Part shown: one piece after another, positions 8,204 to 15,283 of the stretch | Layout: the number at the start of each line of letters is the position of its first letter | How positions within the stretch are numbered: position 1 is the first letter of the stretch | NCBI GenBank assembly: GCA_020248865.1 | Contig: JADCGS010000034.1 | Coordinates: forward strand, 62,001 to 126,000 | Direction of reading: 5' to 3' | Length of the DNA stretch: 64,000 bases | From: Burkholderiales bacterium | GTDB taxonomy: Bacteria > Pseudomonadota > Gammaproteobacteria > Burkholderiales > Burkholderiaceae_F | The notes under the pieces: model-generated | Told to the model about the DNA's origin: nothing | Seen by the model: only the letters and a program-made list of their open reading frames with translations | The model's database searches: none | Program-made: the position numbers and the translations under genes

Positions 8204-9247
8204 TCACGCCAGATTCTCGGCGGTCAGGATCTCCACCTTGGGCTGAACCACCGACAGTGCGCCGCGTACCCCTTCGCAAAGCGCACGCAAGACTTTGGCC
8301 GCGGTCATCACGCCGTAGTGCAGGTCTTGTTGCAGCACGTAGGCGAGCGCGCCGTCGAGCAGCAGGGCGCGGTGAGCATCCGTCAGGTCGTGGGCCATCA
8401 GGCCAAACGCGGGGTCGGTGTGGCCCGCCTCGGTGAGCGCACGCACCAGGCCGCCGGTGCCCGCGCCGACGGTGTAGATGCCGGCCAGGCGTGCGGAAAC
8501 ATCGAGCGCGCCAAGCCAGTTGCGCAGCGCGGCCTGGGCCGCCTCGTCGGACTCCGGCAGGTCGGTCAGGCGCGCGATGTCGACGTGCGGCGCGCGTTCT
8601 TCCATGGCCTGCGCGAAACCGATCCGCCGCTCGATCTGGGCGGCAAATCGTGTGGCCGGCGACAGCAGGCCGACCCGCAGCGGCCGCTTGCGACTGGCCG
8701 GCCCGAGCATGCGCGACAGCAGCAGCCCCGCAACGCGCCCGGCGGCGAGGTTGTCGGCGCCGATGAACGCCTCGCGCTTGGCCCCGGCGACGTCGGAAAA
8801 CAGCGTGACGACGTGCACGCCCGCCTGCACCAGATCGGCGATCGCCAGCTTGACCGCGGGCACGTCGGGCGCGAGCAGCGCGATGCCATCGCAATCGCTC
8901 AGCCGCGCCAGCTGTGCGGCGAATTCGGCCGGATCGGCGCCGTCGATCCGATGGGTCACCTCGGTGATGTGGCTGTGCCGGAAGTCGCCGGCGCCCTGCG
9001 CGATCAAGCGGTCCACCGTGTCGAAGAAGGGCAGGGGCGAGGCCGGCAGCACGTAGGCGAAGCGGTAGGTACGCACGCGCGGCCGGCCGCGCACGATCCC
9101 GCCGCCCCCGAGTTGACGCACGGCCTGGTTCACGCGGTCGACCGTGTCGGCATTGACGCCGGAGCGTCTATTGAGCACGCGGTCGACCGTCGCGGTGCTC
9201 ACGCCGGCGGCCTCGGCAATCTGGGCGATGGTCACAGGGGTGCGCAT
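8204..9247 (-). CDS. LacI-family transcription regulator
   Basis: About 347 residues from the ATG at 9247. The N-terminal helix-turn-helix is VTIAQIAEAAGVSTATVDRV followed by the hinge helix region (LNRRSGVNADTVDRV). The rest is a periplasmic-binding-protein type I effector domain (YRFAYVLPASPLPFF, DGIALLAPD, FIGADNLAAGRVAGLLL). Such proteins normally repress a neighbouring sugar operon until an inducer binds. It is the first gene of the importer-kinase operon and is probably autoregulated: two palindromes with a CATCGA core lie at its start. An upstream in-frame ATG at 9304 would add 19 residues of non-family sequence and is disfavoured. Confidence 0.93.
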   Translation of the reverse strand: MRTPVTIAQIAEAAGVSTATVDRVLNRRSGVNADTVDRVNQAVRQLGGGGIVRGRPRVRTYRFAYVLPASPLPFFDTVDRLIAQGAGDFRHSHITEVTHRIDGADPAEFAAQLARLSDCDGIALLAPDVPAVKLAIADLVQAGVHVVTLFSDVAGAKREAFIGADNLAAGRVAGLLLSRMLGPASRKRPLRVGLLSPATRFAAQIERRIGFAQAMEERAPHVDIARLTDLPESDEAAQAALRNWLGALDVSARLAGIYTVGAGTGGLVRALTEAGHTDPAFGLMAHDLTDAHRALLLDGALAYVLQQDLHYGVMTAAKVLRALCEGVRGALSVVQPKVEILTAENLA

Positions 9248-9254
9248 CGATGCG
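9243..9254. promoter_or_regulatory. Candidate LacI-type operator over the regulator start codon
   Basis: The perfect 12-bp palindrome CGCATCGATGCG overlaps the regulator ATG. It shares the CATCGATG core with the palindrome at 9308-9323. LacI-family proteins bind such even-length palindromes. Assignment is by position and symmetry only. Confidence 0.45.
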
Positions 9255-9300
9255 AATGACATCGGGTGAGCATGATGTTCTTGGATTTCAAATAAATCAA

Positions 9301-9832
9301 TCAATCACATCGATGTTTCGATGTTGCGCTGCGGGTGGCGAAGAATCGGGATGGCTGATCCAGACCGGCCAGGCTGGGCACCAACGTCGAGCGCAGTTGG
9401 GCGCGTAGTTGATCGAACGCGGGTGCGGCGTTGGCCGGTACGAGAAGGGCCTCGCTCGGGTCGAGCCGCGTGAGCAATCCCGCTGCCAGCTCGATGGGCT
9501 GGTCGGCACCGGTCGCTTGGCATCGGTCAATCGCGCGGCTTGCCGCCCCTCGCAGCAGGACGCCTGCGCGGCTGCCGCAACCGGCCCAGCGCGGGGTTGG
9601 CCTGCTTGGTGCGACTGGCGGCATGGTTGGCCAGGTCGTGCTGAACGGCCTCAATGAGCGGCTGGCGGAAGTGCTCGCGCTCGAGCCGGTGGCACTCTTC
9701 GCGACGCGAGGCGTCGCGCCGTGTCAGCCGTGCCTTGTAACGCTCGCCGTTCCTGGTGCTGATCTTCCCGGCGACGGCCTGCGCCCGGTTGAGCCGATCG
9801 GACCGCGCCGCCCGCGCCCGGGTCCGCGGCAC
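9301..9832 (-). pseudogene. Broken gene of unknown function (frameshift)
   Basis: Two overlapping minus-strand frames each show coding-type codon use over part of this stretch. The upstream part, possibly from a GTG at 9832, reads LNRAQAVAGKISTRNGERYK, then a charged helical region (RREECHRLEREHFRQPLIEA) and runs to about 9580. The sensible continuation is then in another frame (AIDRCQATGADQPIELAAGL and onward) ending at 9301. A single shift near 9565-9590 would join them into one protein of about 175 residues. I do not recognise the family. It lies downstream of the metal cassette and its tail overlaps the putative operator of the LacI-type gene. It could be a decayed gene, or a sequencing indel could explain the break. 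Confidence 0.4.
9308..9323. promoter_or_regulatory. Candidate LacI-type operator upstream of the importer operon
   Basis: A 16-bp palindrome CATCGA-TGTT-TCGATG lies 61 nt upstream of the regulator start. The DNA between it and the gene is the most AT-rich of the region and is a good place for the operon promoter, although I cannot define -35 and -10 boxes with confidence. Confidence 0.5.
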
Positions 9833-9930
9833 GACGCCTTTGGCGCAAGTCGCCGTAGCAGCCCCATCTTGAAGATTGCTGCGCGATGCACCGGGCGGCA
9901 GCAGCGCCGCAGCCGCGCCGCCTGCGCGCC

Positions 9931-10302
9931 TCAGCCCAGCAGCAGCGGCGCCAGGTAGGCGAAGAAGCCGCCGACGAGAAAGACGGCGACCGAACCCAGG
10001 TACACGCCGCGCGACAGGCGCCGCGCCGACAGGCAGGCGGCGCGCTGCGAGGGGTCGATGGGGCAGGGCGCGGTGCGCGCGCGCCACTGCATGAGGCCGG
10101 CCAGCGCCAGCATGGCGGCGGCCACGGCGAACAGAGCGTCCTTGTGTTCCGACAGCCAGACCAGTTGCGGCACCGCGCCCACCAGCGCGGTCAGTGCCGC
10201 GCCGGCGCCCAGCGCCACCAGCGCCGCCGGCAGCGCGCAGCAGATCAGCGTGCCGGTGCTGGTGAAGATCGACAGCAGCGCGGTGCCGCGCGCGGCGTCC
10301 AT
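9931..10302 (-). CDS. Small membrane protein of a metal-handling cassette (MerT/MerC-like)
   Basis: A 123-residue integral membrane protein with about four hydrophobic segments. The first carries paired cysteines (TLICCALPAALVALGAG, near residues 18-34), as in mercury-transport proteins of the MerT/MerC kind. A cysteine-containing polar loop (TAPCPIDPSQRAACLS) separates the later helices. It begins 6 nt after the stop of the MerP-like gene, so the two are probably co-translated. A role in moving a soft metal (mercury or copper) across the inner membrane is suggested by the CC pair and the partner. No mercuric reductase or MerR is nearby, so classical mercury resistance is not supported. Confidence 0.7.
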   Translation of the reverse strand: MDAARGTALLSIFTSTGTLICCALPAALVALGAGAALTALVGAVPQLVWLSEHKDALFAVAAAMLALAGLMQWRARTAPCPIDPSQRAACLSARRLSRGVYLGSVAVFLVGGFFAYLAPLLLG

Positions 10303-10308
10303 GGCCGC

Positions 10309-10629
10309 TTACGGGCGCTGGGCGCGGATCTGGGCGGCGCTCAGTGCCACCTGCTCCACGCGCACCACGTCGTAGCCGGCTTCCTTCATCTCGTGGCGGA
10401 AGGTGGCCTCGTCGATGCGCTGGCCGGGCTTCATCTCGACCGCGACGGTCTTGTTCTTGAGGTCCACCCACACGGCCTGGGTGGCGGGCAGCGTTTTCAT
10501 GCGCTTCTCGATGCCCTGCGCGCAGAACGAGCAGACCATGCCGTTGACTTCGGCTCTGAGCGATTGCGGCTGCGCCAGCGCCAGCAGCGGGGCGGCGGCC
10601 AGCGCCAGGGTGAGCAGGGTGCGTTTCAT
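10309..10629 (-). CDS. Periplasmic heavy-metal-associated (MerP-like) protein
   Basis: A 106-residue exported protein with one heavy-metal-associated domain. The signal peptide spans about residues 1-19 (KRTLLTLALAAAPLLALAQ). The metal-binding loop is GMVCSFC, cysteines 33 and 36, followed by the usual helix (AQGIEKRMKTLPATQAV) and the strand VDLKNKTVAVEM. A GGGAG ribosome site lies 7 nt before the ATG. Its neighbours are a putative outer-membrane or periplasmic protein upstream and the CC-containing membrane protein downstream. It probably passes Cu(I), Hg(II) or a similar soft cation to the membrane protein; the metal is not determinable from the sequence. Confidence 0.85.
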   Translation of the reverse strand: MKRTLLTLALAAAPLLALAQPQSLRAEVNGMVCSFCAQGIEKRMKTLPATQAVWVDLKNKTVAVEMKPGQRIDEATFRHEMKEAGYDVVRVEQVALSAAQIRAQRP

Positions 10630-10656
10630 GGCGGTCTCCCGGTTGGGGGTTGTGAA

Positions 10657-11409
10657 CTACATCCAGATGTACATGAGGGTGGCGCGCGGCTGGCCGTGGT
10701 CGTTGACGCCCAACTCGACGAAAGCCGAACGGTAAATGAAGCGGGCCAGCAGCGTGAGCTCGGTTCTCTCGGACCACTTGCTGATGCGCTTGGCCTCCAG
10801 CACGACCCAGGGCTGCACCTGGTCGTAGTCCACTTCGTACAGCGACACGCCGCCGAGCACGGCATGCGAGCTGTGGTTGAATGAATCGGCCAGGTAGCGA
10901 TGGCCCTTGTAGGCCGCGTACAGGCGGGTGGTCTCCCAGTCGATCTGCCCGCCCCATTGCGCCACCGTGTCCCACTGGCCCCGTTCGGAAGCGCGGCCGT
11001 GGCCGAGGCCGGCCTGCAGGTAGACGTTGAACTGAGAGCCGGGGGTGTTGCGGCGAACCAGGCGATGGTTCAGGTGCAGGTCGGTGATCTCGCGCCGCTG
11101 CGGGTGGCGGCCCAGGTGGTCGCGGGTCCAGGTGAGATGGCCCGCCTGCACCGCCCAGGCACGGCGGAAGCTGTGGCTGACGGAGAACTCGCGGGCGTGC
11201 TCGGACACGTCGGCCATCGCCATGAAGCTGTCGGTGAAGGCCACCGGCATGGCGCGTGCCGCCGACGCCGCCAGCAGGCCCGGCAGCGCCAGCAGCGCCC
11301 ACAGACCGAGCAGCCTCGACAGCCTCGATCGCACGCGACGGGCGCGGGCGCAGGCAGGGCGGCGGGCGGGAGTCGGCACGGCGGGCAGTCGGACGTTGAA
11401 ACAACGCAT
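10657..11409 (-). CDS. Exported beta-rich protein of unknown function, first gene of metal cassette
   Basis: A 250-residue protein with an unusually long basic N-terminus and a signal sequence near residues 33-53 (LLGLWALLALPGLLAASAARA). The mature part alternates short strands and turns (VNVYLQ-type, TRLYAAYKGHRYLAD, TELTLLARFIYRS) and ends YIWM, which fits a small beta-barrel or periplasmic beta protein. I do not recognise a named family. It is 27 nt upstream of the MerP-like gene on the same strand and so is likely co-expressed. A shorter start just before the signal core is possible. A membrane or envelope accessory to metal handling is inferred from position only. Confidence 0.65.
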   Translation of the reverse strand: MRCFNVRLPAVPTPARRPACARARRVRSRLSRLLGLWALLALPGLLAASAARAMPVAFTDSFMAMADVSEHAREFSVSHSFRRAWAVQAGHLTWTRDHLGRHPQRREITDLHLNHRLVRRNTPGSQFNVYLQAGLGHGRASERGQWDTVAQWGGQIDWETTRLYAAYKGHRYLADSFNHSSHAVLGGVSLYEVDYDQVQPWVVLEAKRISKWSERTELTLLARFIYRSAFVELGVNDHGQPRATLMYIWM

Positions 11410-11520
11410 CTTAGGAAGAAACCGGCAGTCAGACGACGGGCAGGGCACCCGGTTGCAGCAGGGTTTTCCCGGCCGGCCGGCGCAACGCGCCATGCACAAT
11501 GCCGGCCCGGACTGCCGACC

Positions 11521-12960
11521 ATGCGCCTGCCGCTGCTGCCCTCCAACTTTGCTGCCGTGGTGCTGGGCGCCTTTGCGCTGGTGCTGGCCCCGCTCGCGCT
11601 GGCGCTGGTCCTGGCGGTGCTGCAACTGCAGGACCTGGCGGCTGCCGGCCGCGACAGCAGCGTGCGCGCGCAGGAGCATGGCGCGCAGGCGCGCGCCGCC
11701 AACGAGGCGCTGGTGGGCGTGGAGCGCGCCTTGCGCCAGGCGCAGGTGCTCGGCGTGCCGGCCCTGCGCGAGGCCTACCAGGGGCAGCGGGTGCAGTTGC
11801 TGGAGGCCATGCGCTCCCTGGGCACGGGGCTGGATGACGCGCCGGCCCTGCTCGGCGCGGTGTTCGCCGCCGACGAGCGCGTGCGGCGCCCGTTTGCCGA
11901 GGGCCAGCCGGCGCAGGCGCTGGCCGCCTTCGATGAACTGCAGCGCGCCGTGCAGGTGGCCGCCGCGGCGGCCGACCGCCAGTTGGCGGCCGAGCAGGCG
12001 CGGCTGGCCTCGGGGCCCCAGCAGGCGGCGCGCCGCCTGCTGGGGCTGGCGGCGCTGGCGGTGCCGCTGGCCGTCGGCCTGGCGCTGCTGTTCTCGTGGT
12101 ACCTCGGCCGTCCGGTGCGCGAGCTGGGCCAGTCGATGCGCCGGCTGGGCGACGGCGACCTGGCGACCCGCGTGGTGGTGCGCGGGCCGGCCGACCTGGT
12201 GCGGCTGGGGCTGCGGCTGGAGTGGCTGCGCCAGCGTCTGGCGCGGCTGGAGCAGACGCGAGCACGCTTCCTGCGCAGCATGTCGCACGACCTGAAGACG
12301 CCGATCGCCTCGATCGCCGAGGGGGCGGCCTCGCTGGAGGAGGAGCTGTACGGGCCGCTGACGCCGCCGCAGCGCTCGGTGGTGGACGTGATCCGCCACA
12401 ATACGCAGCGACTGCTCGCGCGTATCGAGGGCCTGCTCGCCAGCGACCGCCCGCACCCGGCCGCCGCCGCGCAGGCCGAGTCGGTGGGCCGCGTGGACCT
12501 GGCGGCGGTGGTGCGCAACGTGCTGGAAGACCACGCGCTGGCGCTGGCGCACCGGCGGATGGTGCTTGCGGTGGACGCTGCGCCGGCGGCCGTGGCCGGC
12601 GACGCCGAGGGGCTGCGCGTGGTGATCGACAACCTGGTGTCCAACGCCATCAAGTTCTCGCCGCCCGGCGGCCGGCTCCAGTTGCGGATGGATGTGCAAC
12701 CCGAGGAAGTGCACTTGAGCGTGATCGACAGCGGCCCCGGCATCGCACCCGGCGAGGAGGAGCGCATCTTCGACCCCGCGGTGCGCGGCACCGCCGCGCA
12801 GTCGAGCGGCGCCCCCGGCAGCGGCCACGGACTGGCGATTGCGCGCGAGCTGGTGCAGGCGCACGGCGGCCGGCTGCGGGTGGTCGAGGCGGGCCGGCAC
12901 GGCGGAGCGCACTTCGAGCTCAGCCTGCCGCGGCTGCCGGAGGCGGGCCATGCAGCCTGA
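11521..12960 (+). CDS. glrK: Sensor histidine kinase, GlrK/QseE-like
   Basis: A 479-residue inner-membrane histidine kinase. It has an N-terminal membrane segment (about residues 8-35), a periplasmic helical domain, a second segment near residues 180-200 (LGLAALAVPLAVGLALLFSW), a HAMP linker (LGRPVRELGQSMRRLGDGDL), the phosphoacceptor H-box SMSHDLKTP with His256, and the ATPase domain with N-box (VIDNLVSNAIKFS), G1 box (DSGPGIAPGEEERIF) and G2 box (GSGHGLAIA). Gene order kinase-lipoprotein-sigma54 activator matches the GlrK-QseG-GlrR (QseE-QseG-QseF) locus. It should phosphorylate the regulator at 13736-15199. Its stop overlaps the lipoprotein start by 11 nt. The assignment to GlrK is by synteny and domain order. 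Confidence 0.88.
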   Translation: MRLPLLPSNFAAVVLGAFALVLAPLALALVLAVLQLQDLAAAGRDSSVRAQEHGAQARAANEALVGVERALRQAQVLGVPALREAYQGQRVQLLEAMRSLGTGLDDAPALLGAVFAADERVRRPFAEGQPAQALAAFDELQRAVQVAAAAADRQLAAEQARLASGPQQAARRLLGLAALAVPLAVGLALLFSWYLGRPVRELGQSMRRLGDGDLATRVVVRGPADLVRLGLRLEWLRQRLARLEQTRARFLRSMSHDLKTPIASIAEGAASLEEELYGPLTPPQRSVVDVIRHNTQRLLARIEGLLASDRPHPAAAAQAESVGRVDLAAVVRNVLEDHALALAHRRMVLAVDAAPAAVAGDAEGLRVVIDNLVSNAIKFSPPGGRLQLRMDVQPEEVHLSVIDSGPGIAPGEEERIFDPAVRGTAAQSSGAPGSGHGLAIARELVQAHGGRLRVVEAGRHGGAHFELSLPRLPEAGHAA

Positions 12961-13585
12961 CCCGCTCGGCGGGCGGCGCGCGCCGGCCGGGTGGCGCGGC
13001 GTGCCGTGCGCCGGCGGCATCGCCGCGGCCGTGCTGCTGGCCGGCTGCGCCGCGCGGCCGCTGCCGCCGTGGGAGCCGCCCCGCATCAGCGCGCCGACGG
13101 TGGCCGCACCGGTGCCGGCGGCGCCACCGCTGGCGTTGCCGCCGGCGCTGCCCATGGCGCCGCTGCTGGCGCGCCTGCCCACGCTGACCGCCGACGAACT
13201 GGCCGCCGAAACCAACCGGCTGCTGCGCGACGGCAGCCCGCAGGCGCGGCTGCAGCAGGCGCTGCTGCTCACCGCCCCCAACAACCCGCTGCGCGACGAG
13301 TTGCGCGCCCGGCAGCAGCTCGAAGACCTGGCGCAGCTCGACTCGACGCCGGCCGGCGTGCGCGACGGCGCCGCGCTGGCGCTGCTGTGGCTGGACGAGC
13401 AGCGCCGCGGCAGCGAGGAGCGGCGCCGCGCGCAGTCGCGCGCGCGCGAGGACGAGCTGCGCATCACGACGCTGGAGACGCGGCTGCGCGAGCTGGAACG
13501 GCGCGCCCTCGACGCCGAGAAGAAGCTCGAGGCGCTGCGCGCCATCGAGCGCGAGCTGTCCGGCCGCAGCTCGCGCGCCCCGTAG
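12950..13585 (+). CDS. qseG: QseG-like outer-membrane lipoprotein
   Basis: A 211-residue lipoprotein. The lipobox is LAGC with Cys33, after the hydrophobic stretch GIAAAVLL. A Pro/Ala-rich tether of about 35 residues (PPWEPPRISAPTVAAPVPAA) leads into an all-helical body and a C-terminal coiled coil (LRELERRALDAEKKLEALRA). It starts inside the end of the kinase gene (11-nt overlap), so translation is coupled. In enteric bacteria QseG sits in the outer membrane and modulates the kinase; the same role is inferred. Its TAG stop is embedded in the first unit of a 12-bp repeat array that runs to the next gene. Confidence 0.75.
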   Translation: MQPDPLGGRRAPAGWRGVPCAGGIAAAVLLAGCAARPLPPWEPPRISAPTVAAPVPAAPPLALPPALPMAPLLARLPTLTADELAAETNRLLRDGSPQARLQQALLLTAPNNPLRDELRARQQLEDLAQLDSTPAGVRDGAALALLWLDEQRRGSEERRRAQSRAREDELRITTLETRLRELERRALDAEKKLEALRAIERELSGRSSRAP

Positions 13586-13737
13586 TTGGCCCAGTAGCCC
13601 GTCGACTAGCCCGTCGACTAGCCCGTCGATTAGCCCGTCGATTCGCCCGTCGATTCGCGCGCCCAGTCGTTCGCCCAGCAGCTCGCCCGGTAGCTTGCCC
13701 AATAGCCCGCCCAATAGCCCGCCCAACAGGCCGCCAT
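13582..13737. repeat. 12-bp tandem repeat array filling the qseG-glrR gap
   Basis: Thirteen consecutive 12-bp units (13582, 13594, 13606 and so on to 13726) link the lipoprotein stop to the regulator ATG with no other sequence in between. The best units read CTAGCCCGTCGA (two identical copies at 13606 and 13618); the later ones are ATAGCCCGCCCA (13702, 13714). Because 12 is a multiple of 3, the TAG of the lipoprotein stop recurs in frame in many units. Divergence grows toward the middle (13654-13689). The array would place the regulator 150 nt behind the upstream stop codon. I know of no function for it. Confidence 0.85.
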
Positions 13738-15199
13738 GACCGCCCGCCCTGCATCCCTGACCGACGGCCGCCCCTGCGTACTGGTGGTCGACGACGACGA
13801 ATCGCTGCTGACGCTGATCGCGATGCGGCTCGACGCCTCGGGCTTTGCCACCGTGACCGCGCGCAACTCGGCCGAGGCGCTGGGGCGCCTGCAGGCCACG
13901 CGGCCGCAACTGGCGATCGTCGACCTGCGGCTGCAGCCCGAGGCCGCGGAGCCCGCAGCCGACGCCAGCCCGCCGGCGGGCCAGCCCGCGGCGAACGAGC
14001 ACCCCGGCGAGCACAGCGACGAGCACGTGAGCGGCCTGGCGCTGGCACGGCGCATGCGCCAGCTCGAGCCGCTGCTGCCGGTCGTGATCCTGACCGCGCA
14101 TGGTTCGATCCCCGACGCGGTGGCGGCCACGCGCGAGGGCATTGCCGCTTTCCTCACCAAGCCGTTCGACGGCCGCGCGCTGGTGGAGGAGGTCAAGCGG
14201 CTGCTGGCCGAGCGGCCGGCGCCGCGGCCGGCGGCCGACGACTGGCGCGCCCGGATCATCACGCGCAACCGCGCCATGCTGGCGCTGATCGACGAGCTGG
14301 CGCGCATCGCCCGCCACGACGCCACCGTGCTGGTGGTGGGCCCGTCGGGCAGCGGCAAGGAACTGATCGCGCGCGCCATCCACGAAGCCAGCCCGCGCGC
14401 CGGCCGTCCCTTCGTGGCGATCAACTGCGCGGCGCTGCCCGAGCAGTTGCTCGAAAGCGAGCTGTTTGGCCACGTGCGCGGCGCCTTCAGCGGCGCCGTC
14501 AGCGAGAACCCGGGCCTGTTTCGCACTGCGCAGGGCGGCACGGTGCTGCTCGACGAGATCGGCGACATGCCGCTGCCGCTGCAGGCCAAGATGCTGCGCG
14601 TGCTGCAGGAGCGCCGCGTGCGGCCGGTGGGCGGCACGCGCGAGCTGGAGGTGGACGTGCGCGTGGTCGCGGCCACCCACCGCGACCTGACGCAGCAGCT
14701 CAAGGATGGCCTGTTCCGCGAGGACCTGTTCTATCGGCTCAACGTGGTGCGGCTGTCGGTGCCGCCGCTGGACAGCCGGCGTGAGGACATTCCGCTGCTG
14801 GCGCAGCACTTTCTGGCGCAGATCGCCGCCCGCTACAAGAGCCCGGCGCGCGCCTTTGCGCCCGATGCGCTGGAGCGGCTCAATCACGCCCGCTGGCCGG
14901 GCAACGTGCGGCAGCTGTACAACGTGGTCGAGCAGTGCGTGGTGATCGCCGACGGGCCGATCATCGCCGCCCACCTGATCGACCGCGCGCTGCTCGCCTC
15001 GCCGGCGGGGCAGCACGGCGCCAGCGGCATCCTGTCGCTGGCCGAGGCGCGCGCGCAGTTCGAGCGCGAGTACCTGGTGCAACTGCTCAAGCTCACCGGC
15101 GGCAACGTGTCGCAGGCGGCGCGCATCGCCCGGCGCAACCGCACCGAGTTCTACCGGCTGATCGAGCGCCACGGTCTGCACAGCGACCTGTTCCGGTAG
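13736..15199 (+). CDS. glrR: Sigma54-dependent response regulator, GlrR/QseF-like
   Basis: A 487-residue NtrC-family activator with receiver, AAA+ and DNA-binding domains. The receiver has the acidic pair (VVDDDE), phosphoacceptor Asp63 (IVDLRL), Thr in ILTAHGS and Lys in FLTKPF. Directly behind Asp63 a segment of about 31 Ala/Pro/Glu/His-rich residues (67-97) is inserted before SGLALARRM. The AAA+ domain has Walker A GPSGSGKE, GAFSGA at residues 249-254 (the usual sigma54-contact loop is GAFTGA), Walker B TVLLDEIGDMP and the arginine-finger region. The C-terminal Fis-type helix-turn-helix is GGNVSQAARIARRNRTEFYR. Expected to activate sigma54 promoters when phosphorylated by the kinase at 11521. 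Confidence 0.92.
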   Translation: MTARPASLTDGRPCVLVVDDDESLLTLIAMRLDASGFATVTARNSAEALGRLQATRPQLAIVDLRLQPEAAEPAADASPPAGQPAANEHPGEHSDEHVSGLALARRMRQLEPLLPVVILTAHGSIPDAVAATREGIAAFLTKPFDGRALVEEVKRLLAERPAPRPAADDWRARIITRNRAMLALIDELARIARHDATVLVVGPSGSGKELIARAIHEASPRAGRPFVAINCAALPEQLLESELFGHVRGAFSGAVSENPGLFRTAQGGTVLLDEIGDMPLPLQAKMLRVLQERRVRPVGGTRELEVDVRVVAATHRDLTQQLKDGLFREDLFYRLNVVRLSVPPLDSRREDIPLLAQHFLAQIAARYKSPARAFAPDALERLNHARWPGNVRQLYNVVEQCVVIADGPIIAAHLIDRALLASPAGQHGASGILSLAEARAQFEREYLVQLLKLTGGNVSQAARIARRNRTEFYRLIERHGLHSDLFR

Positions 15200-15283
15200 C
15201 GCCGGCAGCCCGGCCCGGCCCCGGCGCCGCTGCGTCCGCCGGGCCGGCCGGCGGGTGCGCGGGCATCGGTTAGGCTTGCTCCC

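Noticed and set aside
9931-10629. A classical mercury resistance operon
   Set aside because: Only a MerP-like and a loosely MerT/MerC-like protein are present; MerR, MerA and the mer operator are missing.
13582-13737. Tandem repeats considered as a CRISPR array
   Set aside because: Units are 12 bp, contiguous and without spacers; no cas genes are present.
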